Origin: Mycobacterium sp.
GTDB taxonomy: Bacteria > Actinomycetota > Actinomycetes > Mycobacteriales > Mycobacteriaceae
Assembly: GCA_016197405.1 (NCBI GenBank)
Contig: JACPVR010000012.1
Coordinates: 1-64,000, forward strand
Direction: 5' to 3'
Length of the DNA stretch: 64,000 nt
The notes below the pieces were generated by a model. It had not been told where the DNA came from. It did not search any database and saw only the letters and a list, made by a program, of their open reading frames with translations. Below are positions 26,381-37,049 of this stretch, piece after piece. A program made the position numbers and the translations under genes. Each line of letters starts with the position of its first letter. The first letter of the stretch is position 1.

Positions 26381-26821
26381 TCAGCGAGGCTCGCAGATCA
26401 CCAACGGGATCTCCCGATCGGTGTTGCGCTGGTATCCCTCGTAGCCGCGATAGGCCTTGACGACCTGAGCCCACAGCTCGGCCCGCTCGGCGCCGGTCGC
26501 GGTGCGGGCCCGCATCGGGATGGTGCGGCCCTCGACGGTGAGCGAGACATCGGGATTGGCCCTGAGGTTCTTGTACCAATCCGGGTGGTCCTGATGCCCG
26601 CCCTTGGACGCCACCACGACGATGCGGTTGTCGTCATGGACCGGGCTCGTGAGCAGGTTGGTGTAGGGCTTGCCGGACTTACGTCCGACGGTGTGCAGTT
26701 CGACCGTCAGCATGCCGAGCAGGCGGCGCGGATAGCGACCGCCGGTCAGCGTCAGCAGTGCGCGGTGGCCATGCTCCAGTAGCCAAGCGCCGGCTTCGGC
26801 GACGTAATCAGGTTTGTGCAT
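26381..26821 (-). CDS. Deazaflavin (F420)-dependent nitroreductase family protein
   Basis: A 146-residue protein of the Ddn/DUF385 family: RRLLGMLTVELHTVGRKSGKPYTNLLTSPVHDDNRIVVVASKGG (pattern TVGRKSGK..., split-barrel core), HPDWYKNLRANPDVSL and the C-terminal YQRNTDREIPLVIC. Such enzymes reduce substrates such as quinones with F420H2. It is a single gene converging on ptsH. Substrate unknown. Confidence 0.88.
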   Translation of the reverse strand: MHKPDYVAEAGAWLLEHGHRALLTLTGGRYPRRLLGMLTVELHTVGRKSGKPYTNLLTSPVHDDNRIVVVASKGGHQDHPDWYKNLRANPDVSLTVEGRTIPMRARTATGAERAELWAQVVKAYRGYEGYQRNTDREIPLVICEPR

Positions 26822-26847
26822 GACGCGACCCCTTCGTCATGGCCACG

Positions 26848-28848
<2,001 letters not shown>

Positions 28849-28854
28849 CCCGCC

Positions 28855-28876
28855 ACTATATACCCCGTGGGGGTAT
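28855..28876 (-). promoter_or_regulatory. CsoR-type operator and -10 for the metal ATPase
   Basis: ATACCCC-GTG-GGGGTAT (28860-28876) is a perfect 7-3-7 repeat of the CsoR/RicR-like copper-sensing type. On the minus strand TATAGT (28860-28855) follows it directly and ends 6 bp before the GTG at 28848, so repressor binding would cover the promoter and the transcript would be leaderless. No csoR gene lies in the window. Confidence 0.65.
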
Positions 28877-28910
28877 GCACGGCCCGGCTCGGTTATGGGC
28901 ACAATCAGGT

Positions 28911-29846
28911 ATGAAACTGCGACGGGTCCGCTCCGCGTCAGCCCTGGAACTGCAATTCCTCGACGGCGCCCAGTGGCGTCCGGTGACCGACACCGACCAC
29001 CATCCCTTCGGCGTGTCCCCGTTCAGTCCGGAATGGGAACTGGCCACCGCCGAGCGGCAGCTACGCCACACCGACGCCCTGCTGCCCTTCACACCGCTGT
29101 CGTTCCGCGACTTCCTGCTTTCCGCGCAGCACAACACCGATGCCGCCCGCGGTATGCTCCGGCGCTTCTACCCCGCCAGTTCGGCCGTGACAAGGATCTA
29201 CGAAAAGCTCACCCGCACAACATTTCCGGCCTTACGCCCGAAGAAACTCTTCTATCAGCAACCGATCTACTACATGTCCAACGCGCTCACGATTGTTCCC
29301 ACCGGAACCCCGGTGCGTTTCCCGAGCTACACCAAGGGCTTGGATTTCGAACTCGAGATCGGCTTCGTGCTCAAAGAACCGCTCTACAACGCCACCCCGG
29401 CATCAGCGCTCGCGGCAGTAGGCGCCTTCGTCCTACTCAACGATTTCAGCGCACGCGATGTGCAACGCGCCGAGATGAGCAGCGGGCTGGGTCCGCAGAA
29501 GTCCAAGCACTTCCTGAGCTCGATGTCGGACACCGCGGTCACCGCCGACGAGGTACTCCCCCGGATCGACCGGCTGACCGGTTCGGTGCACATCAACGGC
29601 CGGCAGGTCAGCACGGTGTCCAGCGCGGGCCTGCAGTGGGGTGTCGGCGATGTGCTCGCGCACGCCTCGCGCGACGAACAATTGTTCGCCGGCGAGGTTT
29701 TCGGGCTCGGCACCTTGGCAGGCGGATCCGGCATGGAGACCGGGAACTGGCTGCGGCCCGGCGACACCCTGCGACTGGTCCTCGACGACATCGGCGCGGT
29801 CGAGCATCGGATCATTCAGCCTGAAGCACCGAGCGGGCGCTGCTAG
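28911..29846 (+). CDS. Fumarylacetoacetate hydrolase family protein
   Basis: A 311-residue FAH-superfamily enzyme. The metal ligands lie in FELEIGFVL (Glu pair) and the LLNDFSARDVQRAEM stretch with the Asp; GPQKSKHFLSSM corresponds to the conserved lysine region and GDTLRLVLDDIG to the C-terminal strand. Members hydrolyse or decarboxylate acylpyruvates and related diketo acids. ATG at 28911 is used; the open frame upstream crosses the copper ATPase promoter. Divergent from the ATPase, and just upstream of the ClC gene. Reaction not assignable. Confidence 0.85.
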   Translation: MKLRRVRSASALELQFLDGAQWRPVTDTDHHPFGVSPFSPEWELATAERQLRHTDALLPFTPLSFRDFLLSAQHNTDAARGMLRRFYPASSAVTRIYEKLTRTTFPALRPKKLFYQQPIYYMSNALTIVPTGTPVRFPSYTKGLDFELEIGFVLKEPLYNATPASALAAVGAFVLLNDFSARDVQRAEMSSGLGPQKSKHFLSSMSDTAVTADEVLPRIDRLTGSVHINGRQVSTVSSAGLQWGVGDVLAHASRDEQLFAGEVFGLGTLAGGSGMETGNWLRPGDTLRLVLDDIGAVEHRIIQPEAPSGRC

Positions 29847-29857
29847 CATCCGCACTC

Positions 29858-31249
29858 ATGCCAGCCGCACTGGGCGCATTCGTGCGGAACTCCGGTTATC
29901 TGCGTAAATGGTTGATCCTCGGTGTCGCGATCGGTGTGATCGCGGGGCTCGGCGCGGTGGCGTTCTACCTGGCACTGAAGTACACCGGTGAGTTCCTGCT
30001 GGGCTATCTGGGCGGCTACGACGTCCCGACCGCTGCCGGTGACGGCGGCGATCCCGGATCGCCGGGTTTCAGCCGGCCGTGGGCGATTCCGTTGGTGACG
30101 ACGCTGGGCGCACTGTTGTCGGCCGCGATCGTCGCACGGTTCGCTCCCGAGGCCGAAGGCCACGGCACCGACAACGCCATCGAAGCGGTGCACACCGATC
30201 CCCGGGCCATCAGGGGACGCGTCGTCGGGATCAAGATGATCGCCAGCGCGCTGACGATCGGGTCCGGCGGTTCCGGCGGCCGCGAGGGTCCGACCGCGCA
30301 GATCTCCGCGGGTTTCGGTTCACTGCTGACCCGCTGGCTCGATTTGTCCGACGACGACGGCAGGGTGGCGGTGTCGCTGGGCATCGGTTCGGGTATCGGG
30401 GCCATCTTCGGGGCACCGCTGGGTGGCGCGGTGCTGGCCGCCTCGATCGTCTACCGGGCCGATTTCGACTACCGCTCGTTGATCCCCGGCTTCATCACCT
30501 CGGGCACGGCGTACGCGGTCACCGGCGCATTCCTCGGCTTCCAGCCGCTTTTCGGACGGATTGCCCCGGACTATGTCCTCGACCCCGCCGAACTACCGTG
30601 GTTCCTGATCATCGGAATCGTCTCCGCCGCAATCGGTTACCTGTACGCGAAGATCTTCTACGGCACGGTGCACCTGAGCAAGAGTATTTCGATGCCCGGC
30701 GGCGCCGTGCTCAAGCCGGCGATCGGCGGACTGCTGGTGGGCCTATTGGCGCTGCTGATACCGCAGATCCTGTCCAGCGGCTACGGCTGGGTGCAGCTGG
30801 CGGCCGACAAGTCCACTCTCATGGCGATCCCGTTGTGGATCATCATCGTGCTACCGCTCGCCAAGATCGTGGCGACGTCACTGTCCATCGGCACCGGCGG
30901 CTCCGGCGGCATCTTCGGCCCGGGCATCGTGATCGGAAGCTTTGTGGGCGCCGCCATCTGGCGACTTGCCGACCTCACCGGCGCACCGGCGGTGCCCGAG
31001 GGACCCGGGGTTTTCATCATCGTCGCGATGATGGCCTGCTTCGGCAGTGTCGCCCACGCACCGCTGGCGGTCATGATCATGGTCGCCGAGATGACCGGTT
31101 CGTTCTCCGTCATTCCCGCGGCGATTATCGGCGTCGGAATCGCCTACCTACTCATATCGCAGACCCCGGTATCGATCTATCGGGCCCAGCGCCTGGACCG
31201 CGAGGCCGCTGCCGCCGAACGCGCCGGCCTGGACCCGCCGACGCAATAA
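29858..31249 (+). CDS. ClC family chloride channel/transporter
   Basis: A 463-residue ClC protein with about 18 helical segments. The selectivity-filter elements are present: GSGGSGGREGP (with the gating glutamate of GREGP), GAPLGGAVLA and GTGGSGGIFGPGIVIG. The gating Glu favours a proton-coupled exchanger or gated channel, but the internal glutamate could not be located with certainty. Corresponds to Rv0143c by memory of that region. TAGCAT, 8 bp before the ATG and overlapping the upstream stop, is a weak candidate -10. Confidence 0.92.
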   Translation: MPAALGAFVRNSGYLRKWLILGVAIGVIAGLGAVAFYLALKYTGEFLLGYLGGYDVPTAAGDGGDPGSPGFSRPWAIPLVTTLGALLSAAIVARFAPEAEGHGTDNAIEAVHTDPRAIRGRVVGIKMIASALTIGSGGSGGREGPTAQISAGFGSLLTRWLDLSDDDGRVAVSLGIGSGIGAIFGAPLGGAVLAASIVYRADFDYRSLIPGFITSGTAYAVTGAFLGFQPLFGRIAPDYVLDPAELPWFLIIGIVSAAIGYLYAKIFYGTVHLSKSISMPGGAVLKPAIGGLLVGLLALLIPQILSSGYGWVQLAADKSTLMAIPLWIIIVLPLAKIVATSLSIGTGGSGGIFGPGIVIGSFVGAAIWRLADLTGAPAVPEGPGVFIIVAMMACFGSVAHAPLAVMIMVAEMTGSFSVIPAAIIGVGIAYLLISQTPVSIYRAQRLDREAAAAERAGLDPPTQ

Positions 31250-31287
31250 GACGCAATAACAGGTCCCGGTTCATCACTATCGGGGCA

Positions 31288-31341
31288 CGGTTGGGAAACA
31301 ACCGTCACCGATTTCGCGGTCGCGTGCCACTGTGAGTGGCA
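31288..31341 (+). promoter_or_regulatory. Two small hairpins in the aqpZ upstream region
   Basis: CGGTTG-GGAAA-CAACCG (31288-31304) and TGCCACT-GTG-AGTGGCA (31325-31341, perfect 7-3-7) lie in the 121-bp gap between the ClC gene and aqpZ. The first may end the ClC transcript; the second, 30 bp before the aqpZ ATG, may be an operator or leader hairpin. Confidence 0.4.
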
Positions 31342-31370
31342 TCCAATTTCACCGGCGAAAGCAGTAGCTG

Positions 31371-32153
31371 ATGACACCTCCGACAATGCTGCACCGATTG
31401 GCAGCCGAGCTGATAGGCACATTCTGGCTGGTTTTCGGCGGTTGCGGTAGCGCCGTTTTCGCCGCGAAATTCCTGACCGACGACGATATCCAACTCGGCA
31501 TCGGATTCGTCGGCGTCTCGCTGGCATTCGGCCTGACGGTCCTCACCGGCGTCTATGCATTCGGCACCATCTCAGGCGGGCATTTCAACCCGGCCGTCAC
31601 CCTCGGTGCGGCCTTGGCCCGGCGGGTGGAATGGAAGGCCGTGCCGGCTTACTGGGTGGTGCAGGTGATCGGCGGGCTGATCGGCGGCCTGGTCATCTAC
31701 GTGATCGCCAAAGGAAAGGAAGGATTCGAGGCGACCGGAAACCTGGCGGCAAACGGATACGGCGCTCACTCGCCCGGCGGCTATTCGCTGGGCGCGGTGA
31801 TAATCGCCGAAATCGTGCTGACGGCGATATTCCTGCTCGTCATACTCGGCTCGACCGACGATCGCGCACCGAAAGGTTTTGCCGGACTTGCCATCGGGCT
31901 CACCTTGACGCTCATCCACCTGATCTCGATCCCGATATCGAACACCTCGGTGAACCCGGCCCGCTCGACCGGTGTCGCGTTCTTCAACGGCGCCGACGCA
32001 CCCGCACAGTTGTGGGTCTTCTGGGTGGCCCCGCTGATCGGCGCGGCGATCGCCGGCATCGCCTACCCGTATCTGTTCGGCCGCAGCGAGGAACTGGCCG
32101 ACCGGCCGGTGCGTGACGACGAACTCGAGAAATCGCTGGGAAGCAACAGCTAA
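31371..32153 (+). CDS. aqpZ: Aquaporin Z
   Basis: A 260-residue MIP channel with six spans and two NPA half-helices: [11 protein letters not shown] and [11 protein letters not shown]. The start [22 protein letters not shown] is typical of AqpZ, as is the Arg after the second NPA (water selectivity filter). It transports water. The C-terminal tail is hydrophilic and acidic. It ends before a strong palindromic terminator shared with dps. Confidence 0.95.
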   Translation: MTPPTMLHRLAAELIGTFWLVFGGCGSAVFAAKFLTDDDIQLGIGFVGVSLAFGLTVLTGVYAFGTISGGHFNPAVTLGAALARRVEWKAVPAYWVVQVIGGLIGGLVIYVIAKGKEGFEATGNLAANGYGAHSPGGYSLGAVIIAEIVLTAIFLLVILGSTDDRAPKGFAGLAIGLTLTLIHLISIPISNTSVNPARSTGVAFFNGADAPAQLWVFWVAPLIGAAIAGIAYPYLFGRSEELADRPVRDDELEKSLGSNS

Positions 32154-32169
32154 AGGACCTCCTCGCGAC

Positions 32170-32198
32170 CCGGACCCGCGTCAGTGACGCGGGTCCGG
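32170..32198. terminator. Bidirectional terminator between aqpZ and dps
   Basis: CCGGACCCGCGTCA (32170-32183) and TGACGCGGGTCCGG (32185-32198) are perfect 14-bp complements around a single G. The palindrome sits midway between two convergent stops (32153 and 32220). It lacks a U-tract, as is common for mycobacterial terminators. Confidence 0.75.
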
Positions 32199-32219
32199 AA
32201 CGCGTTGGCAGGTAAGGCG

Positions 32220-32768
32220 TCAGCCTTTCCGGGCCTTGCCGGCCGCACCCTTTTCGGTGGTCTTGCCCTCATGGGTGAGCTTGCCGCCGGCGTTCTCCAG
32301 GTGTGCGCGCACGAACCACTGGAACTTCTCCAGCTCGCCGGCGTGCCCGATGAGCATGTCCTGGGTCACCGGGTCGAGCTCCTCGGTCTCCTTGATGCCC
32401 TTGCGAAGGTCCTCGATGACACCGTTGTAGACGAGGTCCAAAGCCGCCAAGTGAGCCTGCACATTGTCCCGGCCCACCGAATAGTCGTCCCACTCACGGT
32501 CACGAACGATGGCCCCGGGAGTGCCCTCCGGTGAAGCCCCCAGCGCCGCAATGCGTTCGGCGACCTCGTCGGCATACCCGCGGACGAGTTCGACCTGCGG
32601 ATCGATCATCTCGTGCACGCCGATGAAGTTGGGGCCGACCACATTCCAGTGCACATGCTTCAACGTCAGGTGCAGATCGTTGTAGGTGCTGAGCTGTCGC
32701 TGCAGCAGTTCGGCGATCTGGGCGCCCTGCTTGTCGGTCAAGCCCGGAATGGTGAACTGGCTCGTCAT
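32220..32768 (-). CDS. dps: Dps family DNA-binding ferritin-like protein
   Basis: A 182-residue Dps. The ferroxidase residues lie in LKHVHWNVVGPNFIGVHEMIDPQVE (His, Asp and Glu of the dimer interface), and the C-terminal tail (EGKTTEKGAAGKARKG) is Lys-rich, as in the DNA-binding tail of M. smegmatis Dps1. It oxidises iron and coats DNA in starvation or oxidative stress. The ATG at 32768 has AAAGGAG upstream; the frame to 32828 is not used. Confidence 0.95.
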   Translation of the reverse strand: MTSQFTIPGLTDKQGAQIAELLQRQLSTYNDLHLTLKHVHWNVVGPNFIGVHEMIDPQVELVRGYADEVAERIAALGASPEGTPGAIVRDREWDDYSVGRDNVQAHLAALDLVYNGVIEDLRKGIKETEELDPVTQDMLIGHAGELEKFQWFVRAHLENAGGKLTHEGKTTEKGAAGKARKG

Positions 32769-32834
32769 TTGGTGACTCCTTTCGTATCTAGCGAGCACGC
32801 ATACCCGGGGATTCCGGTCGCCAATCACAACGTG

Positions 32835-33779
32835 TTACAGCGCACGGATGTCCTGCAGCGGCAGTCTCGGCCCACGCCGTCGTTCGTAAGCCAGCCCACT
32901 GGCGTAGAGCAGCTGCACCACGCGGTGGCGGTGCGGGCGCATCGGCTCCAGCAGTTCCTCCATACCGGCGTCGTCGACCGGATGGCCGACCAATGTCCAG
33001 CCGATCATCTTCGGGACGTGATAGTCGCCGACCGAGAGCGCATCGGCATCCCCGAACGCGCGCTGCGCCACTTCGGCAGCGGTCCACACACCGATACCGG
33101 GCAGCGACATCAGCGCGGTGCGGGCGGCCTCGGGCGCCCGCACGCTGAGCCGTTCCAGCGATTGGGCGCGCTGCGCGGACATCACTATGGTGCGCGCACG
33201 ACCCGGGTCGATATTGGCGCGGTGAAACTCCCAGGACGGAATGCGTCGCCAGACCTCGGCGGCCGGGAACACCCGCATGCGTGCGGGAGCCGGCCCCGGT
33301 GCCGCGGTGCCGTACTTGGTGACCAGCAGCCGCCACGCCCGAAACGCGTCGGCGCCCGGCACCCGCTGCTCGATGATCGCCGGAACCAGCGCCTCCAGCA
33401 CCCGGCCGGTGCGGCCCAGTCGCAGGTGCCGCGCCCGGCGCGCGGCCTCGGCCACCACCGGGTCGGTGGGAACGAAATCCGACCAGTCGTCGTCGGCGCC
33501 CAACAGGGCCGGCAGCGCTTCGACGAACTCGCCGGCACCCGGTCCCCAGGCCTGCGCCCGCACCGCATCGGATCCGGCGCGCTGGATACGGGCCGTGACC
33601 GGGCCGGTTTCGAGCAGGCTGGTCCGCCAGATCGCACGCTCGGCGTCGATGTGGAAGGTCGGGTCGCCGCTGCCGCGGCGCAACGGCGCCAACGTCACTC
33701 CCGGGCCGGCGGGGCCGGGGAAGGTGACGGTGCGCACGAGGGAGTCGCTGTGTTCTATCCCAGTGAGGTTAGTGGTCAC
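32835..33779 (-). CDS. DNA-3-methyladenine glycosylase-like protein (HhH-GPD)
   Basis: A 314-residue AlkA-like protein. The helix-hairpin-helix-GPD region reads LMSLPGIGVWTAAEVAQRAFGDADALSVGDYHVPK, where PGIGVWTAAE is the hairpin and the Asp of SVGDYHVP is the catalytic position. The N-terminal part is a beta-rich domain. It would remove alkylated bases. GTG start at 33779, beside the divergent NTF2-like gene. Homologous by context to Rv0142. Confidence 0.85.
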   Translation of the reverse strand: MTTNLTGIEHSDSLVRTVTFPGPAGPGVTLAPLRRGSGDPTFHIDAERAIWRTSLLETGPVTARIQRAGSDAVRAQAWGPGAGEFVEALPALLGADDDWSDFVPTDPVVAEAARRARHLRLGRTGRVLEALVPAIIEQRVPGADAFRAWRLLVTKYGTAAPGPAPARMRVFPAAEVWRRIPSWEFHRANIDPGRARTIVMSAQRAQSLERLSVRAPEAARTALMSLPGIGVWTAAEVAQRAFGDADALSVGDYHVPKMIGWTLVGHPVDDAGMEELLEPMRPHRHRVVQLLYASGLAYERRRGPRLPLQDIRAL

Positions 33780-33820
33780 CTGCGTTGACGCTTCGGTCCT
33801 CGGCGGGACAGGATGACCTG

Positions 33821-34219
33821 GTGACGACGCCGTTCGACGACCCGCAGGCCGAACTCGCGTGGATGTTCCTGCAGAACCTCAGTGCAGACGGTGATCTGGA
33901 CGAGGGGTTCGCGCTGCTCAGTGACGATTTCACCTACTGGAGCAACGCGACGCGCAAGACGTGCGACAAGGCCGGTCTGCGCCGCATCGCCGAGCGGCTC
34001 AAACGCGTCGTCGAGATCGATTTCGAGCTGCTGAGCTGCCTCAACGAGGGCGAGAACGTGGTGATCGAGGCCCAGCCCCACGGTGTCACCACCTCCGGCG
34101 TCAACTACGACACCCCGATCGTCTTCCTGTTCGAGACGCGTGACGGCCTGATCACCGGATTGCGCGAGTACGGCGACACCCGGCTGGTGATGGAGGCCTT
34201 CGGCTCCACTACCGAGTGA
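33821..34219 (+). CDS. SnoaL/NTF2-like protein
   Basis: A 132-residue cone-shaped alpha+beta barrel protein (SnoaL-like): AELAWMFLQNLSADGDLDEGFALLSDDFTYW, then GENVVIEAQPHG and LVMEAF. The GTG at 33821 is preferred, since AGGATGACCTG precedes it; a TTG at 33785 is in frame. Catalytic role unknown. Its 3' end overlaps that of the convergent DUF427 gene by 11 bp. Corresponds to Rv0141c. Confidence 0.8.
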   Translation: MTTPFDDPQAELAWMFLQNLSADGDLDEGFALLSDDFTYWSNATRKTCDKAGLRRIAERLKRVVEIDFELLSCLNEGENVVIEAQPHGVTTSGVNYDTPIVFLFETRDGLITGLREYGDTRLVMEAFGSTTE

Positions 34220-34583
34220 CGCTGATGTCGGCTTTGTCGGCGTAGAACGCCACATGTCCGGCGATCGGCGCGACGGCGTCATAGGGCTCGTCGTAGAACC
34301 AGAGGGCGTCCTCGACGACCGCGCCACCGACGTTCACGCTGTAGTAGCCCGCATCACCCTTGTACGGACAATAGCTGGCGGTGTCGGACCGGGTCAGTAC
34401 CTTCTGATCCACATCGTCGAGCGGAATATATTGCACCGCAGGATAATTCGATTCCTGCAGGGTGAGCGCGGCGCGCGAGTCGGCCACCGGTTCACCGTTG
34501 ACCCGCACCACCACCCGGCCGTCGGTCGGGGTCACGGTGATGGGATGTTGCGCGGTCGGTTGCAGTACAGGTCGATCAGCCAT
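34209..34583 (-). CDS. DUF427 domain protein
   Basis: A 124-residue protein of the DUF427 family, recognised by VRVNGEPVADSRAALTLQES, YCPYKGDAGYYSV and ALWFYDEPYDAVAPIAGHVAFY. Function not established in the family. It is divergent from the SRPBCC gene at 34631 with 47 bp between. Corresponds to Rv0140. Confidence 0.9.
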   Translation of the reverse strand: MADRPVLQPTAQHPITVTPTDGRVVVRVNGEPVADSRAALTLQESNYPAVQYIPLDDVDQKVLTRSDTASYCPYKGDAGYYSVNVGGAVVEDALWFYDEPYDAVAPIAGHVAFYADKADISVTR

Positions 34584-34618
34584 ACGTCATAAAACACCGG
34601 AGCGCACCCGTCATTCCC

Positions 34619-34624
34619 TAAACT
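34619..34624 (+). promoter_or_regulatory. Candidate -10 of a leaderless SRPBCC gene
   Basis: TAAACT ends 6 bp before the ATG at 34631 and no ribosome site is visible, so a leaderless transcript is likely. Confidence 0.45.
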
Positions 34625-34630
34625 CTTGCC

Positions 34631-35101
34631 ATGGTCTCCCAGGGTGCGCCCGCAGCGTCTGCCGATATCACCATCAACGCCAGCCCGCAGACGGTGTACG
34701 GCCTGATCACCGACCTGCCGACACTTGCCGAGCTGGCCGAGGAAACCACCGCCATGACCTGGCACAAGGGCGACTCGGTACGCCCCGGTGCGGTTTTCAA
34801 GGGTGCCAACCGCAACGGCAAGAAGACCTGGACCACCACCTGCACGATCACCGCGGCCACACCCGGGGAGGTGTTCGCGTTCGACGTGCACAGCGCCCGG
34901 GTGCCGGTCGCGCACTGGCGTTACGACATCGTCGCCGCCGACGGCGGGTGCCGGGTCACCGAGAGCACCTGGGACAACCGGCCCGGCTGGTTCGCCAAGA
35001 TCGCCGGTTTCGCCACCGGCGTGCACGACCGGCTGTCGGTAAACGCCGAGCACATCGACGCCACCCTGCGCCGGCTCAAGGCCCGCGCCGAAAACCCCTA
35101 G
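34631..35101 (+). CDS. SRPBCC (polyketide cyclase/START-like) protein
   Basis: A 156-residue START-fold protein: ADITINASPQTVYGLITDLPTLAEL, then GAVFKGANRNGKKTWTTTCTIT and FDVHSARVPVAHWRYDI. The fold binds hydrophobic ligands; ligand and role are unknown. It overlaps the convergent oxidase gene by 4 bp at the stops. Confidence 0.85.
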   Translation: MVSQGAPAASADITINASPQTVYGLITDLPTLAELAEETTAMTWHKGDSVRPGAVFKGANRNGKKTWTTTCTITAATPGEVFAFDVHSARVPVAHWRYDIVAADGGCRVTESTWDNRPGWFAKIAGFATGVHDRLSVNAEHIDATLRRLKARAENP

Positions 35102-36468
35102 GGGCGGCGCGCGATCCGGTCGGCGATCACCGCGATCGGCGAGGTTCGGGCCCGGCCCCGGGCCTCGTCGGCGTCGGCCAGCTTGTAGGCCGAATACATG
35201 CCGCGCACGCCGAGCCAGCGCAGCGGTTCGGGTTCCCAGGTCTTCGACCGGTGCCCGACCCACGGCATCCCGGTGAGCTCGGTGTCGTGCTGCAGCACCA
35301 GATCGGTCAGTGTCTGCGCGGCCAGATTGGTCGCCGTGACGCCGTGCCCGACATAGCCGCCGGCCCAGCCCAGTCCGGTGTCGCGGTCCAGGGCGATACC
35401 TGCCGACCAGTCCCGCGGCACGGCGAGCACACCGCTCCAGCCGTGCGCGATCGGTGTCGCTCGGGTCTGCGGGAACAGGTTGTGCAGCACGCCCGTCAGG
35501 TAGCGCACCGTCGCCTCGCTCACCACGCCGTCGCGGTCGATGCGCGACGCGTACCGGTACGGCATGGCACGGCCGCCTATCGCGATGCGGTCGTCAGCGG
35601 TGCGCTGCGCGTAGAAGAAGCCGTGCGCGGTGTCCCCGAGGGTTTCGCGGCCCTCCCACCCGATGGCAGCCCACACCTCCGGCGGCAGCGGCTCGGTGGC
35701 GATCATCGCGCTGTTCATCGGCAGCCAGCGCCTCTTGAGGCCCGGCAGCCGCGTGGTGAAACCTTCGGTGGCCCGCAGCACGATGGGGGCGCGGACCGTG
35801 CCGTACGGGGTCAGCGCCGCGCCGGGCCGGATATCGGTGACCGGAGTCTGTTCGTAGACAGCCACCCCGAGCCGCTCCACCACATCGGCCAACCCGCGGG
35901 CCAGTTTGGCCGGCTGTATCCGTGCGCAATGCGGCGTGAAGGCCGCCAGTTCCAGATCGTCGACGGTGATCCGCTCGGCGGTCTCGGCAGCCGACAACAG
36001 CTGTACCTCGGCGATACCCCAGCCGTGGTCCTCGTCGACGCCGGCCCGCAGCCGCTGCGCCTGCGCCCGGTTGCGGGCGATGTCCAGCGTGCCGCCCTTG
36101 ACGATGTCGGCGTCGATCCGCTCCCGGGCGGCCACCTCGATCACCTCGTCGACGGCGGCGTTGAGCGCGCGCTGCCAACGGATGACAGCATCGCGGCCGT
36201 GCTGTTTGGCCAACAACCGGCGATGTCCGGGGGCCAGGCCGGACAGCCACCCGCCGTTGCGCCCGGACGCTCCGAAACCGGCGAACCGGGCTTCGAGCAC
36301 GGTGATCCGCAGGCCCGGGTCGGCCTGCTTGAGGTAGTAGGCCGTCCACAGGCCGGTGTAGCCCGCGCCGACGATGCAGATATCGGCTTCGCGATCTCCC
36401 GGCAGTCCTGCCCGTGGCACCGGAAGCTCGGTGAACCAATGAGAGACGCGGCCGTTGATCGGGGACAT
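35098..36468 (-). CDS. FAD-dependent amine/amino-acid oxidase (DAO family)
   Basis: A 456-residue glycine/D-amino-acid oxidase-like flavoprotein, close in pattern to gamma-glutamylputrescine oxidase. FAD-binding ADICIVGAGYTGLWTAYYLKQ, then GRNGGWLSGL, and the C-terminal GWAGGYVGHGVTATNLAAQTL. ATG at 36468 with AGGATCG upstream; the frame to 36543 is not used. Substrate (an amine or imino acid) is unresolved. Confidence 0.88.
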   Translation of the reverse strand: MSPINGRVSHWFTELPVPRAGLPGDREADICIVGAGYTGLWTAYYLKQADPGLRITVLEARFAGFGASGRNGGWLSGLAPGHRRLLAKQHGRDAVIRWQRALNAAVDEVIEVAARERIDADIVKGGTLDIARNRAQAQRLRAGVDEDHGWGIAEVQLLSAAETAERITVDDLELAAFTPHCARIQPAKLARGLADVVERLGVAVYEQTPVTDIRPGAALTPYGTVRAPIVLRATEGFTTRLPGLKRRWLPMNSAMIATEPLPPEVWAAIGWEGRETLGDTAHGFFYAQRTADDRIAIGGRAMPYRYASRIDRDGVVSEATVRYLTGVLHNLFPQTRATPIAHGWSGVLAVPRDWSAGIALDRDTGLGWAGGYVGHGVTATNLAAQTLTDLVLQHDTELTGMPWVGHRSKTWEPEPLRWLGVRGMYSAYKLADADEARGRARTSPIAVIADRIARRP

Positions 36469-36611
36469 GACGTCGATCCTTCCAGGCCGCAGACTTCGCA
36501 ACGCGTAGCGGTGGTAGGTCGAGATGGTGCGGAGCCCGGGCACCCCTCGACATCACCGCAGCCAGTATGCGGTAGCTCGCGCAGAGCTCACCGAAGTCGA
36601 GTGCCGCGAGG

Positions 36612-36995
36612 CTATTTGACGACGAGTGTTCCGTGCATCATCGGGTGATACGAGCAGTGGTAGGGGTAGGACCCCGGCTTCGACGGTGCGGTGAACGTCG
36701 CGGTGCCGCCCTCGTCCACCTCGATGTTGAAGGCGTCACCGCTGTCGGCGGTCACCGAATGCTCGGCGGGGTCGGCGTTCTTGACCTCGATGGTCGCGCC
36801 GGCGGGCACCGGGGGCGGGCTGACGAACAGGAAGTTGTCGATGGTGATGGTGGCCGCGGGCGCTCCGGCCGGTGCGCTCGTCGCGCTCTGTGCCTTCTCT
36901 GTGGTCGCCTTCTCCGTCGACCCGCCACCGCATGCCGTGACGACGGCCGCGATGGTCAGCAGCCCGGCGGCCAGTGCCCGTCTCGTCTTACTCAT
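36612..36995 (-). CDS. Cupredoxin (plastocyanin/amicyanin-like) lipoprotein
   Basis: A 127-residue blue-copper protein anchored as a lipoprotein (lipobox VTAC, Cys22). A Ser/Ala/Thr linker leads to a cupredoxin domain with the full type-1 ligand set: His79 (AEHSVT), Cys114, His117 and Met120 (YHCSYHPMMHG). It should bind copper outside the membrane and shuttle electrons or store copper. It stands alone on the minus strand. Confidence 0.93.
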   Translation of the reverse strand: MSKTRRALAAGLLTIAAVVTACGGGSTEKATTEKAQSATSAPAGAPAATITIDNFLFVSPPPVPAGATIEVKNADPAEHSVTADSGDAFNIEVDEGGTATFTAPSKPGSYPYHCSYHPMMHGTLVVK

Positions 36996-37049
36996 GTGTG
37001 CGCCTTTCGCCGTTTTCTGTGGTTGACACGAACGGCGTGCGGTTACGGT

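Noticed and set aside
34462-36648. A 728-codon plus-strand open frame across the SRPBCC and oxidase genes
   Set aside because: Low-complexity Arg/Gly/Ala composition, antisense or out-of-frame to two recognisable genes.
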